Source of the DNA: Candidatus Aquiluna sp. IMCC13023
Lineage (GTDB): Bacteria; Actinomycetota; Actinomycetes; Actinomycetales; Microbacteriaceae
Direction: 5' to 3'
Assembly (NCBI RefSeq): GCF_000257665.1
Contig: NZ_AJKR01000002.1
Location: 1-64,000, forward strand
Length of the DNA stretch: 64,000 nt
Shown: positions 35,256 to 44,876 of the stretch, one piece after another
Layout: every line of letters begins with the position of its first letter
How positions within the stretch are numbered: position 1 is the first letter of the stretch
Position numbers and translations under genes: made by a program
Notes under the pieces: generated by a model
Told to the model about the DNA's origin: nothing
Seen by the model: only the letters and a program-made list of their open reading frames with translations
The model's database searches: none

Positions 35256-36659
35256 ATGGCGACGCTGGGAATAGACCTCGGGACGGGCTCAGTTAAGGCG
35301 GCCGTGGTGTCTGCCAACTCATTGATTCTCTCTCGTTCAAGCAAAACGTACGCGGTGAACTCACCTTTTGTTGGATGGGCCGAAAGTGACCCTCTGGAGT
35401 GGCTTCGGGCTGCGGAGGAAGTAGCACTGCAAGCGATCCAACTCTCCCCACAGTCGCCACAAGCAGTTGGTTTCTCCGGACAGATGCACGGTGTAGTTGT
35501 CACCGACGCGTCCCTGAACCCCCTACGTCCGGCAATTCTCTGGGCCGATACCCGTTCTGCCGCCGAAGCTCAAAGAATGAACGAAGAGTTGGGGTCTACG
35601 GAGATGGCGAAGCTCGGGTCTGCCGCAGTGGCGGGTTTTGCAGCCACAACGCTGGCTTGGCTAAATCGCCACGAACCGGAGGTGATGGCACGGGCTCATC
35701 ACATTCTGCAACCCAAGGACTGGTTACGAGCAGCCCTGGGTGGCAAAATTGGCTCCGAGCCCAGCGACGCTTCCGGGACGCTTCTGTGCGATGTTGCAAC
35801 AGGGCAGTGGGCGAATCTGCCAGTCGAATGGTCTGGAATTGAACCGAGCCTCCTTGCTGAAATTCACCCTTCCCAGGAGGAAGCCGGGCACGTCACCCTT
35901 GGCGGACTTCGAATTCCTTGCGTCTATGGAGGGGCCGATACCGCGTGTGCAATATTGGGTCTGGGGTTAGAACCCGGTGAGGGCTTTGTGGCTGTCGGAA
36001 GCGGCGCCCAGGTTGTCGCTGTAATGAAGGAGCCCACGCTCGACCGATCATTGTCCACTCACACCTTTGCGACGAACGGGAACAAGGGTGCTGGTTGGTA
36101 TCGAATTGGCGCGGTTCAAAACGCTGGCCTTGCCCTAAAACCAACATTGGAACTCTTAGGAAGCTCTTTTGATGAGGCTCATGAAGCTCTCAGTGAAGGA
36201 GTTTCGTCTGATGATCCAATCTTCATTCCCTACCTCTCAGGCGAGCGAACCCCGTTTATGGATCCAAGCCTTCGTGGCTCGTGGCACGAAATTTCGCTCG
36301 GAACGACCCGAAAAATGATTCTTCGAAGTGCTCTAGAGGGTGTCGCTCACGCGGTGGCGCTTGCCGTGCAGGCTGTCAGCGATTCCGGCGGAGAAATGCC
36401 TGAAACTCTGCCCCTGATCGGCGGCGGGTCAACCAATGCCCTGTTTAAGCAGCTGCTGGCCGACTGCGCAAATCGACCCTTGGCAAACGTAGAGGCCGCT
36501 GATGCTGCAGTTATCGGTGCTGCACTTCTCGGATCGGGCCAGACCTCAAACCCCTCCAGACTGAGCCATTCCTCCGTCACCTTCCCGCGTGACAAAGAGG
36601 TGAGCCTCCTAAGCTCCCGCAGGGATAAGATGCTCCACCTCATTGCTAAATCTCGTTAG
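35256..36659 (+). CDS. FGGY-family carbohydrate kinase (xylulokinase-like)
   Basis: 467 residues, actin-like two-domain sugar kinase. N-terminal phosphate-binding MATLGIDLGTGSVKAAVV, the xylulokinase-type substrate loop GFSGQMHGVVV near residue 78, catalytic Asp in YGGADTACA, C-terminal SGERTPFMDPSLRG and LPLIGGGSTN. Probably phosphorylates a ketopentose such as D-xylulose. ATG 35256 has TAGGA upstream; a longer frame exists but lacks homology. Divergent from the importer operon and followed by an AroE-like gene. A second xylulokinase-type gene lies at 38-39.4 kb. Confidence 0.9.
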   Translation: MATLGIDLGTGSVKAAVVSANSLILSRSSKTYAVNSPFVGWAESDPLEWLRAAEEVALQAIQLSPQSPQAVGFSGQMHGVVVTDASLNPLRPAILWADTRSAAEAQRMNEELGSTEMAKLGSAAVAGFAATTLAWLNRHEPEVMARAHHILQPKDWLRAALGGKIGSEPSDASGTLLCDVATGQWANLPVEWSGIEPSLLAEIHPSQEEAGHVTLGGLRIPCVYGGADTACAILGLGLEPGEGFVAVGSGAQVVAVMKEPTLDRSLSTHTFATNGNKGAGWYRIGAVQNAGLALKPTLELLGSSFDEAHEALSEGVSSDDPIFIPYLSGERTPFMDPSLRGSWHEISLGTTRKMILRSALEGVAHAVALAVQAVSDSGGEMPETLPLIGGGSTNALFKQLLADCANRPLANVEAADAAVIGAALLGSGQTSNPSRLSHSSVTFPRDKEVSLLSSRRDKMLHLIAKSR

Positions 36660-36743
36660 AGAATGAGCCGCCCGTGAGGGTGTTTCCAACCAGGTTCCAG
36701 GTGCCACACCGAGCGTGATGTTGCTCAGGACTACACTTGTTGA

Positions 36744-37595
36744 ATGACGAGTTTTCTGAGTGGATTGACAGGATCTTTCTCCTTATCTGCGGCAGAAAAC
36801 CCGACCGTAGCGGTCATGGAGGCCGGGTACGGCGCAAGCAATCTCGACGTGCGATACATCAATTGCGAAGTCGCACCCGAAAAACTCGCGGGCGCTGTTT
36901 CAGGGGCTATTGCGATGGGTTGGTTGGGCTTTAACTGTTCGCTGCCGCACAAAGAGGCAATTCTTGAGTACCTCGATGACCTCGCCCCCAGCGCGAGGCT
37001 AATCGGAGCCGTTAACACGGTGGTCATCAAGGATGGGCGGCTAATTGGAGAAAATACCGACGGCAAAGGCTTCGTCGAGGCCCTAAAAACAATAGAAAAC
37101 CCCCAGGGTTCTAGAACTGTAATCTTTGGAGCCGGCGGAGCAGCGCGAGCGATCGCTATCGAATTGGCCCTTGCCGGCGCGCAAAAAATCACTATCGTCA
37201 ATCGGTCGCCAGAGCGGGGCAAGAAACTGGCACAACACGTCGATTCCCAGACTGAAGCCGACTGCTCATTTGCTGATTGGACAGCCGGATACTCCATTCC
37301 CGAGGATAGCTCGCTCGTTGTGAATGCAACCTCTCTCGGTTTTTACCCCAACCACGAGCAAACCCTCGATGTTGACTTTTCCAGCTTCACCCCAGGATCG
37401 ATTGTCGCCGATGTAGTTGCCAATCCGCCGAAGACCCGATGGTTGCAAGCAGCAGAGACCGCGGGCTGCGTTTCCCTGACGGGAATTGGCATGCTCGTCA
37501 ACCAAGCGCGCGTCAACGCCCAGCTATGGACTGGAGAAACCCTCGACGCCGAAGTGATGCATCGAGCGCTGAATAAGGCGCTTGGGCTTGCCTGA
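36744..37595 (+). CDS. Shikimate-dehydrogenase-like oxidoreductase (AroE family)
   Basis: 283 residues. The substrate domain retains GLTGSFSLSAAENP, NCSLPHKEAI with the catalytic Lys, GAVNTVV and ENTDGKGF with the catalytic Asp. The cofactor domain has the loop GAGGAARAIAIELAL and the NADP-type NRSPERGKKLA. Being encoded amid sugar-transport and kinase genes rather than aromatic-pathway genes suggests a specialised polyol, quinate or cyclitol substrate, or a relocated aroE. ATG 36744 has no good Shine-Dalgarno; TACACT lies upstream. Whether it is the cell's only AroE cannot be told from this window. Confidence 0.88.
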   Translation: MTSFLSGLTGSFSLSAAENPTVAVMEAGYGASNLDVRYINCEVAPEKLAGAVSGAIAMGWLGFNCSLPHKEAILEYLDDLAPSARLIGAVNTVVIKDGRLIGENTDGKGFVEALKTIENPQGSRTVIFGAGGAARAIAIELALAGAQKITIVNRSPERGKKLAQHVDSQTEADCSFADWTAGYSIPEDSSLVVNATSLGFYPNHEQTLDVDFSSFTPGSIVADVVANPPKTRWLQAAETAGCVSLTGIGMLVNQARVNAQLWTGETLDAEVMHRALNKALGLA

Positions 37596-37669
37596 CGTGC
37601 CATTTTCGAAAGGTAAGTAACATGTCGCCATGTCCCGCTCTGAGTGGGCAAGAACGCAGGAGCAACTAG

Positions 37670-37978
37670 ATGTCAGCGGATACTGAACCCGTCACTCTCA
37701 TCGCCACGTTTCGAGCTATAGAGGGACAGGATTCCAAAGTCCTGAGCCTCATTGGGGAGTATGGCTTGGCCGTGCGCGCAGAACCTGGAAATATCTTCTT
37801 TGATATCTACACCGAACACGATGATGACCGTGCGTTTGTCATTGTGGAGCGATACTCAAACCAGCATGCTTTCGATCAACACCTGGCCGGGGATGAGGGC
37901 AAAGTATTCAACCAACAACTGGCACCCATGGTGGAAGGGGAAGGCTCCCAGCTTCAGTTTCTTCGGATCGCCACTTAG
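37670..37978 (+). CDS. ABM-domain (quinol monooxygenase-like) protein
   Basis: 102 residues, ferredoxin-like antibiotic-biosynthesis-monooxygenase fold: VTLIATFRAIEGQDSKVLSLI at the N-terminus, EPGNIFFDIYTEHDDDRAFVIVERY and a conserved His in FDQHLAG. Small YgiN-like proteins of this kind act on quinols or detoxify reactive products; some are carbohydrate-linked, such as the L-rhamnose mutarotase fold. It follows the AroE-like gene by 74 bases. Substrate unknown. AGGAG precedes the ATG by seven bases. Confidence 0.82.
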   Translation: MSADTEPVTLIATFRAIEGQDSKVLSLIGEYGLAVRAEPGNIFFDIYTEHDDDRAFVIVERYSNQHAFDQHLAGDEGKVFNQQLAPMVEGEGSQLQFLRIAT

Positions 37979-38010
37979 CTCAGCTTGGCGCCTGGGGGGA
38001 AACGAGCGCC

Positions 38011-39426
38011 CTAGTCGGTATTTTCCACATACTTTTCCAACAAGTCATCGAACTGGTTCAGCGCAGCAGAGTGAATATCTCCGGTTGGCAGCGCTCGAGA
38101 CTTGAGCTCCCACCCTGGTCGTTTTCCGGTCAAGACCCAGGCCGCCTGTTTAGCGGCCCCGAAAGCCACGTACTCGCCCGGTTCGGGAACGATCACCGGC
38201 AATGACACACTCTGACTTACCACATGCTGAACACCAAAGTTCTGAGCCCCGCCTCCGATGAGCATGAGACGATTTAGTTTTTCCGTTTGTTTCACAATCG
38301 CCTCAAGGCCATGCGAGAGATTTGACACGACCCCCTCCACTGCGGCCCGCGCCATGTTAGCTGGGGTCAGGCTGAACCGGGATATTCCACCGAGTAATCC
38401 GGTCGCATCGGGAAGATTGGGGGTTCTTTCGCCATCAAAAAACGGAAGAAGCGTTAACCCTCCGGACCCTGGAGCCGCACTCTGGACCGCGCTTGAGAAT
38501 TGTTCCCACGACAACCCGAGAAGTTGACGGACGGAATCGATGGGTCTGGAAGCATTCAAAGTTGCAACGAGGGGAAGAAAGCCTCCCGCGGCATCGGCGA
38601 AACCACCAACGGTCCCGGTGGCATCATTGGCAGGCTTCGAAGTCGCAGCAAACACAGTTCCACTCGTACCAAGGGACATCACCACATCCCCAACGTGGGT
38701 TTCGAGCCCAAGCGCCGCAATCGCGTTATCCCCGCCCCCTGGGCCAACAATCCAGCCATTCTCGGTTTTTCCTGCTGATTCGCCAGCGCCGAGGACCTTG
38801 GGAAGCACGGGTCGATGACCGAGAACAAAGTCAAGAATTTGATCGTCGTACGAGTTGTTTACGGGAGAAAAGTATCCGGTACCGCTAGCGTCCGAGCGAT
38901 CTGTCACGAGCTCTTCAAGTTGAGGACCGTAGCGAGAGTCTCTTTTCGGGCCATACCCTCGAAGACGCCACGTCAACCAATCATGAGGAAGCGCAACTGC
39001 AGCGATCTTGGTGGCTAGTTGGGGTTCATGCTGTCGCACCCAGGCGAGCTTCGAGGAAGTGAAAGACGCCACCGGGACTGATCCCGTTCGTTCGGCAAGA
39101 TTCGCAGCGCCGAATTCGGCGATGATGTGCTCAGCTTGCGGCGCGGAACGCGTATCGTTCCAGAGTAGCGCGGGCCTCACGACCTCGCCCGAGGCGTCCA
39201 ATGCGACAAGCCCGTGTTGCTGAGCGCCAATGGAAATTGCCTGGACATCTGAAGTATCAACCTGATCGAGAGCACTTTGAAGGGCGGCCCACCATAGCTC
39301 TGGGTCAATTTCTGTTCCGTCCGGATGCCCGGTCCTGGCTTCTGAGAGAATTTCGCCAGAGTCGACGTCGACTACTAGGACCTTGCAGCTCTGCGTAGAG
39401 GAATCTACACCGATTACGGTCGGCAT
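38011..39426 (-). CDS. xylB: Xylulokinase
   Basis: About 471 residues, FGGY family. N-terminal MPTVIGVDSSTQSCKVLVVD, the substrate loop SIGAQQHGLVALD, RPALLWNDTRSAPQAE, catalytic region GPGGGDNAIAALGL, FFDGERTPNLPDATGLLGG and LMLIGGGAQNF. These match actinobacterial XylB closely. Reaction: D-xylulose + ATP gives xylulose 5-phosphate, entering the pentose phosphate pathway. ATG 39426 is preceded by GAGAGGG. It is transcribed towards the ABM gene and lies downstream of the Gfo/Idh gene in the same direction. No xylA is visible in this window. Confidence 0.92.
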   Translation of the reverse strand: MPTVIGVDSSTQSCKVLVVDVDSGEILSEARTGHPDGTEIDPELWWAALQSALDQVDTSDVQAISIGAQQHGLVALDASGEVVRPALLWNDTRSAPQAEHIIAEFGAANLAERTGSVPVASFTSSKLAWVRQHEPQLATKIAAVALPHDWLTWRLRGYGPKRDSRYGPQLEELVTDRSDASGTGYFSPVNNSYDDQILDFVLGHRPVLPKVLGAGESAGKTENGWIVGPGGGDNAIAALGLETHVGDVVMSLGTSGTVFAATSKPANDATGTVGGFADAAGGFLPLVATLNASRPIDSVRQLLGLSWEQFSSAVQSAAPGSGGLTLLPFFDGERTPNLPDATGLLGGISRFSLTPANMARAAVEGVVSNLSHGLEAIVKQTEKLNRLMLIGGGAQNFGVQHVVSQSVSLPVIVPEPGEYVAFGAAKQAAWVLTGKRPGWELKSRALPTGDIHSAALNQFDDLLEKYVENTD

Positions 39427-39652
39427 CTTCACCCTCTCTTTTTCAGTAACTGATTTATCACATGCTACCCAAAATTCCTCTCCCAAATTCCAGCGCCGAG
39501 GAAACCCTCCGCGGATTCCATAGCCATCTAGAGGAGCTCTCTACCCAGACTGACAGGATGGGAAGCTTCAGCTTTCTTGACCCCTGGTTGTGGGATTGCT
39601 TATTCTGTGGGTCAGCTGATTGCACCGAGGTGAAGGGCACTCCTGTCCCTAG

Positions 39653-39775
39653 TGCCAAACTGAATGGTTCGCACACTTCGTTGCCCAAGAATTTACGGAG
39701 TCGGCAGTGCATGCTCATGAGGAAATTGCTGCGAATCTCGACGTGATGAAAAAATTTGTCACCAACTTAGTCTGA
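39653..39775 (+). pseudogene. Possible C-terminal remnant of a degraded gene
   Basis: The 377-base gap between xylB and the Gfo/Idh gene holds a 40-residue open stretch ending at a stop, with protein-like composition (WFAHFVAQEFTESAVHAHEE, then NLDVMKKFVTNLV). Upstream in this frame are stops, while a neighbouring frame is open from 39462 to about 39746, as expected after frameshift decay. I cannot name the family. It may be only chance. Confidence 0.25.
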
Positions 39776-39803
39776 GCCTCTGGCGCTAATTCTTATTGCG
39801 TTC

Positions 39804-40784
39804 TTAGACCACCCAGTTCAAAACCTGGAGTGCGCGAAGTCCATCATCCACCGTCGCAAGATTTGATGACTTCTTGCCTCTGAGCGTTCCAGTCCATTCC
39901 AGAAGCTCGTTGACATAAGCCTGCCGAAAACGAGCAATCCAGTTTTCTCCGAGTGCGAAACTCGGGTGCGCAGGATGCTCGTGGTTTTTGACTACCGAAA
40001 CGTCGCCCCAAATTCCGACCCTCACGACGCCCTTTTCAAAGGTCAGCTCGCATCGAACGTCGTAGCCATAGGTGTTATTAGCAAAGATGTCGGCGACAAT
40101 CACCACGCCGTTCGAAGTGCTGCCCGTCAGAACAATTGGGTCTTGGGTCCCCTCGGGTGCTGCTGAGGTGGATCGTCCCTTGAGGACCTTGAGGTCCGAC
40201 CACTCATCTGAGAGAAGCCAACGAATCGTATCTACCTCATGTATCGCGATGTTGGTTAGGAGCTCTTCGCTCTTGATGTTCCCAGATGACACGTTGCGAG
40301 TAGAAGCGTTGACATAGAGCACTGCACCTAGCTCTCCGGACTCGATGAGCTTCTTGACTTCGACAAACGGAGGATCAAATCTCCTCATGAACCCCAAATG
40401 AATCAGTGGGCGGCCCACGTCTTTCAGCGATTGCTGTGCCAGGCCCGAAAGCTCTTCGGCATCCTCAAGCGACTGCGCCAAGGGCTTCTCACACAGGGTT
40501 GGCATCTGTCGAGAAAGACATAACCTAATACTTTCGGCATGGAAACGATCAGGCGACGCGACTACAACTCCATCGAGGTCGACTCCATCGAGCATGTCCT
40601 CAAGGGTATTGAAACCCGGGCACGTCAAATTAAAGCGATCTAGGACGGTTTTCCTCAAGCTCTCGTCGGGCTCCGCTAGCGCCGCTACCGTGACACCGGG
40701 AACCTCTCGCGAGAGATACTCGAGGTGACCTGAGCCCATAACGCCCGCACCAACCACACCGATTTTGAGATTACCTTCACCCAT
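39804..40784 (-). CDS. Gfo/Idh/MocA-family dehydrogenase (inositol-dehydrogenase-like)
   Basis: About 326 residues. Rossmann motif KIGVVGAGVMGSGHLEYL, the EKP motif in MPTLCEKPLAQSLED with catalytic Lys, and the His in IAIHEVDTIRWLL. These enzymes oxidise sugars or cyclitols with NAD(P). FMRRFDPPFVEVKKLIESGE resembles inositol 2-dehydrogenases. ATG 40784 has AGGTG upstream; a GTG three codons earlier is possible. It is upstream of xylB on the same strand and marks the right border of the sugar island. Confidence 0.88.
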   Translation of the reverse strand: MGEGNLKIGVVGAGVMGSGHLEYLSREVPGVTVAALAEPDESLRKTVLDRFNLTCPGFNTLEDMLDGVDLDGVVVASPDRFHAESIRLCLSRQMPTLCEKPLAQSLEDAEELSGLAQQSLKDVGRPLIHLGFMRRFDPPFVEVKKLIESGELGAVLYVNASTRNVSSGNIKSEELLTNIAIHEVDTIRWLLSDEWSDLKVLKGRSTSAAPEGTQDPIVLTGSTSNGVVIVADIFANNTYGYDVRCELTFEKGVVRVGIWGDVSVVKNHEHPAHPSFALGENWIARFRQAYVNELLEWTGTLRGKKSSNLATVDDGLRALQVLNWVV

Positions 40785-40972
40785 TAACTGCACCTATCCG
40801 CTCAGTGGTTGGAACAATTCCAAGCCCATTCATAGTCTCTCATGTCTATCTTCACCCAGACTAAGTAATCGGCCGGCTCTCGTTTGTCAGGCGGCTTTCT
40901 GGTTCAATGCGGCCGGCGCGCCTAAGGCCTTAGAGAAAACTGGCCAACCAAGACAGGTGGCCACTCCAGTAC

Positions 40973-41566
40973 CTAGCGGAGTGAGTTGCTATCGGTGTCG
41001 GTGACATGAAAGTTCAGATAGCTCCTGGAGGCAGTTGGACCACGCTGCCCTTGATACCTGGATCCGTAGGCAGAAGTACCGTAAGGATTCTCACTCGCAC
41101 TCGAAAGCTGGAAAAAACACAGCTGACCGATCTTCATGCCCGGCCAAAGCTTTATGGGCAGACTCGCAACGTTGGAAAGCTCCAGGGTCACATGGCCCTG
41201 GAAGCCGGGATCCACAAAGCCCGCGGTTGAATGAGTCAAGAGACCCAGGCGTCCAAGCGAGCTCTTGCCTTCGAGCCTTGCTGCGATGTCATCCGGCAGG
41301 GTCACGTATTCAAAGCTCGACCCCAACACGAATTCACCCGGGTGCAAAATAAACGCTTCGTCTGATTTGACTTCAACCAAACGGGTTAGATCGTCCTGCT
41401 GCTCACGAGGGTCAATGTAGGGATACTTGTGGTTATCAAATAACCGGAAGAATCGATCTAGCCTCACGTCAATGCTGCTTGGCTGCATTAGCCCCAAATC
41501 CAAAGGATCTAGAGCAATACGACCGGCGTCAATTTGGGTTTTGATGTCTCTATCTGAAAGCAGCAT
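40973..41566 (-). CDS. dcd: dCTP deaminase (probably bifunctional dCTP deaminase/dUTPase)
   Basis: 197 residues. Conserved [43 protein letters not shown] containing the catalytic Glu, and the C-terminal [15 protein letters not shown]. It converts dCTP towards dUTP and, in actinobacteria, on to dUMP, feeding thymidylate synthesis. The MMPL transporter gene lies downstream, 10 bases from the dcd start region. ATG at 41566. Confidence 0.96.
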   Translation of the reverse strand: MLLSDRDIKTQIDAGRIALDPLDLGLMQPSSIDVRLDRFFRLFDNHKYPYIDPREQQDDLTRLVEVKSDEAFILHPGEFVLGSSFEYVTLPDDIAARLEGKSSLGRLGLLTHSTAGFVDPGFQGHVTLELSNVASLPIKLWPGMKIGQLCFFQLSSASENPYGTSAYGSRYQGQRGPTASRSYLNFHVTDTDSNSLR

Positions 41567-41576
41567 GGCTCTAAGG

Positions 41577-43697
41577 TTAGTGACTCAAGCCGATTTTTTT
41601 GTGAACCGCCTTGAGCCACTTCGGCGCCCACCAGTTTGCATCTCCAAATAGCCGCATTAATGCTGGAACCAACAGTGCCCTGACCACAGTGGCATCAAGC
41701 AGAATCGCGAAGGCAATTCCAAAGCCGAGCATCTTCATAATTGAGACTCCCGAAGATGCGAATGCCCCAAAGGTAACGGCCAAAATAAATGCCGCCGCAG
41801 TGATAATCCTGCCGGAGCGCTGCAAACCAACCGCGACCGAGTTCTCGGTGTTCATGCCGGCGTCATGCTGCTCTTTAATTCTTGAGAGCAGGAACATCTC
41901 GTAGTCCATGGATAAACCAAATGCCACGACCGCGACCATCACCAGCGAAGAAGTGTCGAGGGTTCCGGTGACCGAATACTCGCCAATTAACCATTGCAGG
42001 TGACCATTTTGGAAAATGTAACTAAGCACTCCAACTACTGCGCCCAGCGAAAGCACGTTGAGTGCAATTGCCTTCAGCGGCAACAGCACGCTGCCGGTAA
42101 ACAGAAACAGCAATACATATGCGGTTATAAATATCCAGAGCGCCGCAAGCGGCAGCGCATCTTCAATGCCCTGCTGCGAGTCGGTGTAATAAGCCCCACC
42201 ACCGCCAATTAGGACTTGATCTAGATCGGAATCAAGACCCCTGAGTGAAACCGTTTGATCGTAACCGTCTGGGCTTCTGGGCTCCACTAACGTGATCGCA
42301 TTAATCCTGACCCACGCGGTGTCCTCGGCAGTTGGGACGATAGCCACCCTGGCGACATCTGGCTGCTCTTGAACCAAAACAATGTAGTCATTTATCGCCT
42401 CATCGCTACCTTGAACAAGTATTTCTATCGGCGAAGACGCCCGGCCATCAAAGCGCTCTCTCAATAGATTAGAGGCAACCGAAGCGGGGCTATCCTGTGG
42501 CAATACTCGGTCATCCACTTGACCAAATACCGCATCGGTTGACAGCGAGAACATACCCGAAAGGCCAAGTATCGTCACAAACAGAATTGGCAAAGGTCTG
42601 CGCATTGTGAAGCGGGCAATCTTCTCCCAAATGCCCTTGTCGCTTGGAACCAGCTTGCGCTTAAAGATCCTTATCGAGTCGACCTTGTCGCCCAGAAGAA
42701 CTAGCTGAGCCGGAATCACAATAGCTGCTCCGATAACCGCCAGTGTCACAACCGTGAACCCGGCAAGTGCGAAGGACTGCAAGAAATACTGCGGGAAAAA
42801 TGCCATTGAAATCATAACGAGTGCGACGGTCAGGCCCGAGAAGATAACCGTCTTGCCGGCGGTAGTTATGGTTGCAACCGTTGATTCTTCAACGCTGTTT
42901 CCGGCCGCTCGCTCCTCACGGAAACGGTTCACCACCAGCAGGCTGTAATCGATGCCTAGACCAAGACCAAGACCAGTGATCAAGTTCACAGCAAAAATCG
43001 ACACGTCGGTAAACTCGCTTACGCCCCAGACCACGAAGAATGAACCCACGATCGCAAGTCCGCCAACAAATAGCGGCAATCCGGCTGCAACTAGAGAACC
43101 AAAGACAAACAACAACAGCAAAAGCACAATTGGTATGGCAATAATTTCTGCCCTAATCAGGTCCTGCTCAATGGTTTCGGTGATTGCTTTCGCCACAGCA
43201 CCGAAGCCGGCGATGTGAACCTCGGCCCCCAGGTAGTCACCGGTGAATTCGTCAATGATCAGTGCGGTGGGAACAGATTGGCTGATGCCATTTTGAAGAT
43301 CCACTAGGACATAGACCAACTTGCCGTCAGTGGAAATAAGTGAGGCGGGTGACCCAAGGGAGTAGTAGTTATCAACCGAGATAACACCATCAATTTTTGC
43401 TAAGTCATCACTTAGTTCCGTGACCAGTTCAAAATACTTTGGCGCTCCATTGGCATTTAGCTCGTTGGCGTCACCTGGTAAATCAACTAGGACTATAACC
43501 TCGGCCGGATCAAGAGCAAACTCAGTGCCAAGGAGCTCACTGACTGTTGCCGAATCTGAGTTTGGGTCGTCATAGCCGCCGCCCTGTAGGTTGCCAAAAA
43601 CCTGGAAGCCCCAAACGCTGCTGAGCGCGATAAGCCCTATAAATCCAAAGAGCACAAACTTGGCACGACGGACGATGAAGTTAGCCAGGGAGAGCAT
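41577..43697 (-). CDS. MMPL/RND-family transporter
   Basis: 706 residues with the RND duplication: one membrane segment, a large external loop (about 40-180), five segments, a second external loop (about 400-515) and five more segments. MMPL signatures [19 protein letters not shown] near residue 238 and [20 protein letters not shown] near residue 595 carry the proton-relay Asp-Tyr pairs. Likely exports lipids, glycolipids or drugs. ATG 43697 with AAAGGAT; a longer upstream frame is not supported. Divergent from an esterase gene. Confidence 0.9.
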   Translation of the reverse strand: MLSLANFIVRRAKFVLFGFIGLIALSSVWGFQVFGNLQGGGYDDPNSDSATVSELLGTEFALDPAEVIVLVDLPGDANELNANGAPKYFELVTELSDDLAKIDGVISVDNYYSLGSPASLISTDGKLVYVLVDLQNGISQSVPTALIIDEFTGDYLGAEVHIAGFGAVAKAITETIEQDLIRAEIIAIPIVLLLLLFVFGSLVAAGLPLFVGGLAIVGSFFVVWGVSEFTDVSIFAVNLITGLGLGLGIDYSLLVVNRFREERAAGNSVEESTVATITTAGKTVIFSGLTVALVMISMAFFPQYFLQSFALAGFTVVTLAVIGAAIVIPAQLVLLGDKVDSIRIFKRKLVPSDKGIWEKIARFTMRRPLPILFVTILGLSGMFSLSTDAVFGQVDDRVLPQDSPASVASNLLRERFDGRASSPIEILVQGSDEAINDYIVLVQEQPDVARVAIVPTAEDTAWVRINAITLVEPRSPDGYDQTVSLRGLDSDLDQVLIGGGGAYYTDSQQGIEDALPLAALWIFITAYVLLFLFTGSVLLPLKAIALNVLSLGAVVGVLSYIFQNGHLQWLIGEYSVTGTLDTSSLVMVAVVAFGLSMDYEMFLLSRIKEQHDAGMNTENSVAVGLQRSGRIITAAAFILAVTFGAFASSGVSIMKMLGFGIAFAILLDATVVRALLVPALMRLFGDANWWAPKWLKAVHKKIGLSH

Positions 43698-43757
43698 TTG
43701 ATCCTTTACTTCGTTTACTTGAAGATAAAGCCTTGTGGTTCGTGGAATGATTCCAGC

Positions 43758-44876
43758 ATGTTCAAAAAACACATCGTTCGATCAAGAATTTACTTTGCCG
43801 TTGCCGCTTTGGGTCTAGTGACCGCGTGGGTGCTGAATGCACTCGCCGTAACCCAAGAAGCAGACTACCTCAATGCCTGGTTTGGGTCCTACGTGGATTG
43901 GGTGCTGTCTCTAGATTTGCTGGTGGTTGGCATCGCGGTCATCACCTTGATGTTGGTTGAAGCAAAGCGTTTAGGCATGAAGCGAGTCTGGCTTTACTTC
44001 CTGCTTTCTGGAATCACCGCCATGGCATTTACTTTCCCGCTCTTTATGGCATTTCGAGAAAGAAAGCTTCTAGAGCGACGCCTGGCCGGCGGCTCAATGG
44101 AGAAATTCGAGTTCGATAACCACCGCGTTGATGTTTGGGCACCGAAAACCATCACGGCCACAACACCAATTTTGATAATGCACGACGGCAGAAACCTGTT
44201 TGACGAGAAAGACTCCTACAAAGGCAAGACCTGGGAGATCCTCACAGCCATGAGAGAAGAGGTTAGAGGGCCGCAGCCAATAGTTATCGGACTCTGGGGC
44301 CTGAGCGATTTATCGAGGCTTAGAGAGCTGGCTCCGCAGAAGATTTTAGATAACCACCAAGAAATCTGGGATCACATGCCCGAGGAATATAAGGATTCCC
44401 CCGGAGAATCACTTGGGGATGCTTATGTTTCGTTGATGGCAGATGCGATTATCCCGTTTATTTTGGACAGGCATCAGATCACCCACCACCCGGACCGCAC
44501 TGCAGTCATGGGCTCATCCATGGGTGGGCTAATGTCGCTATACGCAATGAGCAAGCGCCCGGAGGTTTTCGGCACTGCAATTGGGTTCTCTACGCATTGG
44601 CCTTTTGGTGGCGACTTCATGGTCCAAGAGCTAACTGATCTACTGCCTCAAGATGGCAACCACCGGATCTGGACCGACACCGGGACCATTGAGCTTGATG
44701 AAAACTACGCTCCGTTTCACGAAGCGGCCCTTGAGAAAATAAAGGCCAAAGGTTACCTCACGCCCGACTCACTTGTTGGCGCCACCTACCCAAACACTGG
44801 TCACCACGAAAGCTACTGGGCTAGAAGGGTGGCAGAAGCTCTGAACTGGTGGCTTCTATCTGGGCCCCGGACATGA
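43758..44876 (+). CDS. Membrane-anchored putative esterase (esterase D/EstA-like)
   Basis: About 372 residues. Three hydrophobic segments in the first ~105 residues precede an esterase domain (PF00756 type) with PILIMHDGRNLFDEKDSYKG and the nucleophile elbow AVMGSSMGGLMSLYAMS near residue 255; the likely His is in YPNTGHHESYW. ATG 43758 (MFKKHIV) is chosen over an upstream frame overlapping the MMPL gene. Similar proteins act as carbohydrate esterases or mycolyl-transferase relatives. The 3' end overlaps the convergent helicase gene by 56 bases. Confidence 0.85.
   Translation: MFKKHIVRSRIYFAVAALGLVTAWVLNALAVTQEADYLNAWFGSYVDWVLSLDLLVVGIAVITLMLVEAKRLGMKRVWLYFLLSGITAMAFTFPLFMAFRERKLLERRLAGGSMEKFEFDNHRVDVWAPKTITATTPILIMHDGRNLFDEKDSYKGKTWEILTAMREEVRGPQPIVIGLWGLSDLSRLRELAPQKILDNHQEIWDHMPEEYKDSPGESLGDAYVSLMADAIIPFILDRHQITHHPDRTAVMGSSMGGLMSLYAMSKRPEVFGTAIGFSTHWPFGGDFMVQELTDLLPQDGNHRIWTDTGTIELDENYAPFHEAALEKIKAKGYLTPDSLVGATYPNTGHHESYWARRVAEALNWWLLSGPRT

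Noticed and set aside
37622-37669. 15-codon leader peptide (MSPCPALSGQERRSN) before the ABM gene
   Set aside because: It has a weak AAAGG and ends beside the next start, but such short frames occur often by chance and nothing suggests attenuation.
40915-40925. Restriction-like GC palindromes (GGCGCGCC and surrounding) between the Gfo/Idh gene and dcd
   Set aside because: Looks like random GC-rich sequence; no tRNA, integrase or att-like repeat is visible at this island border.
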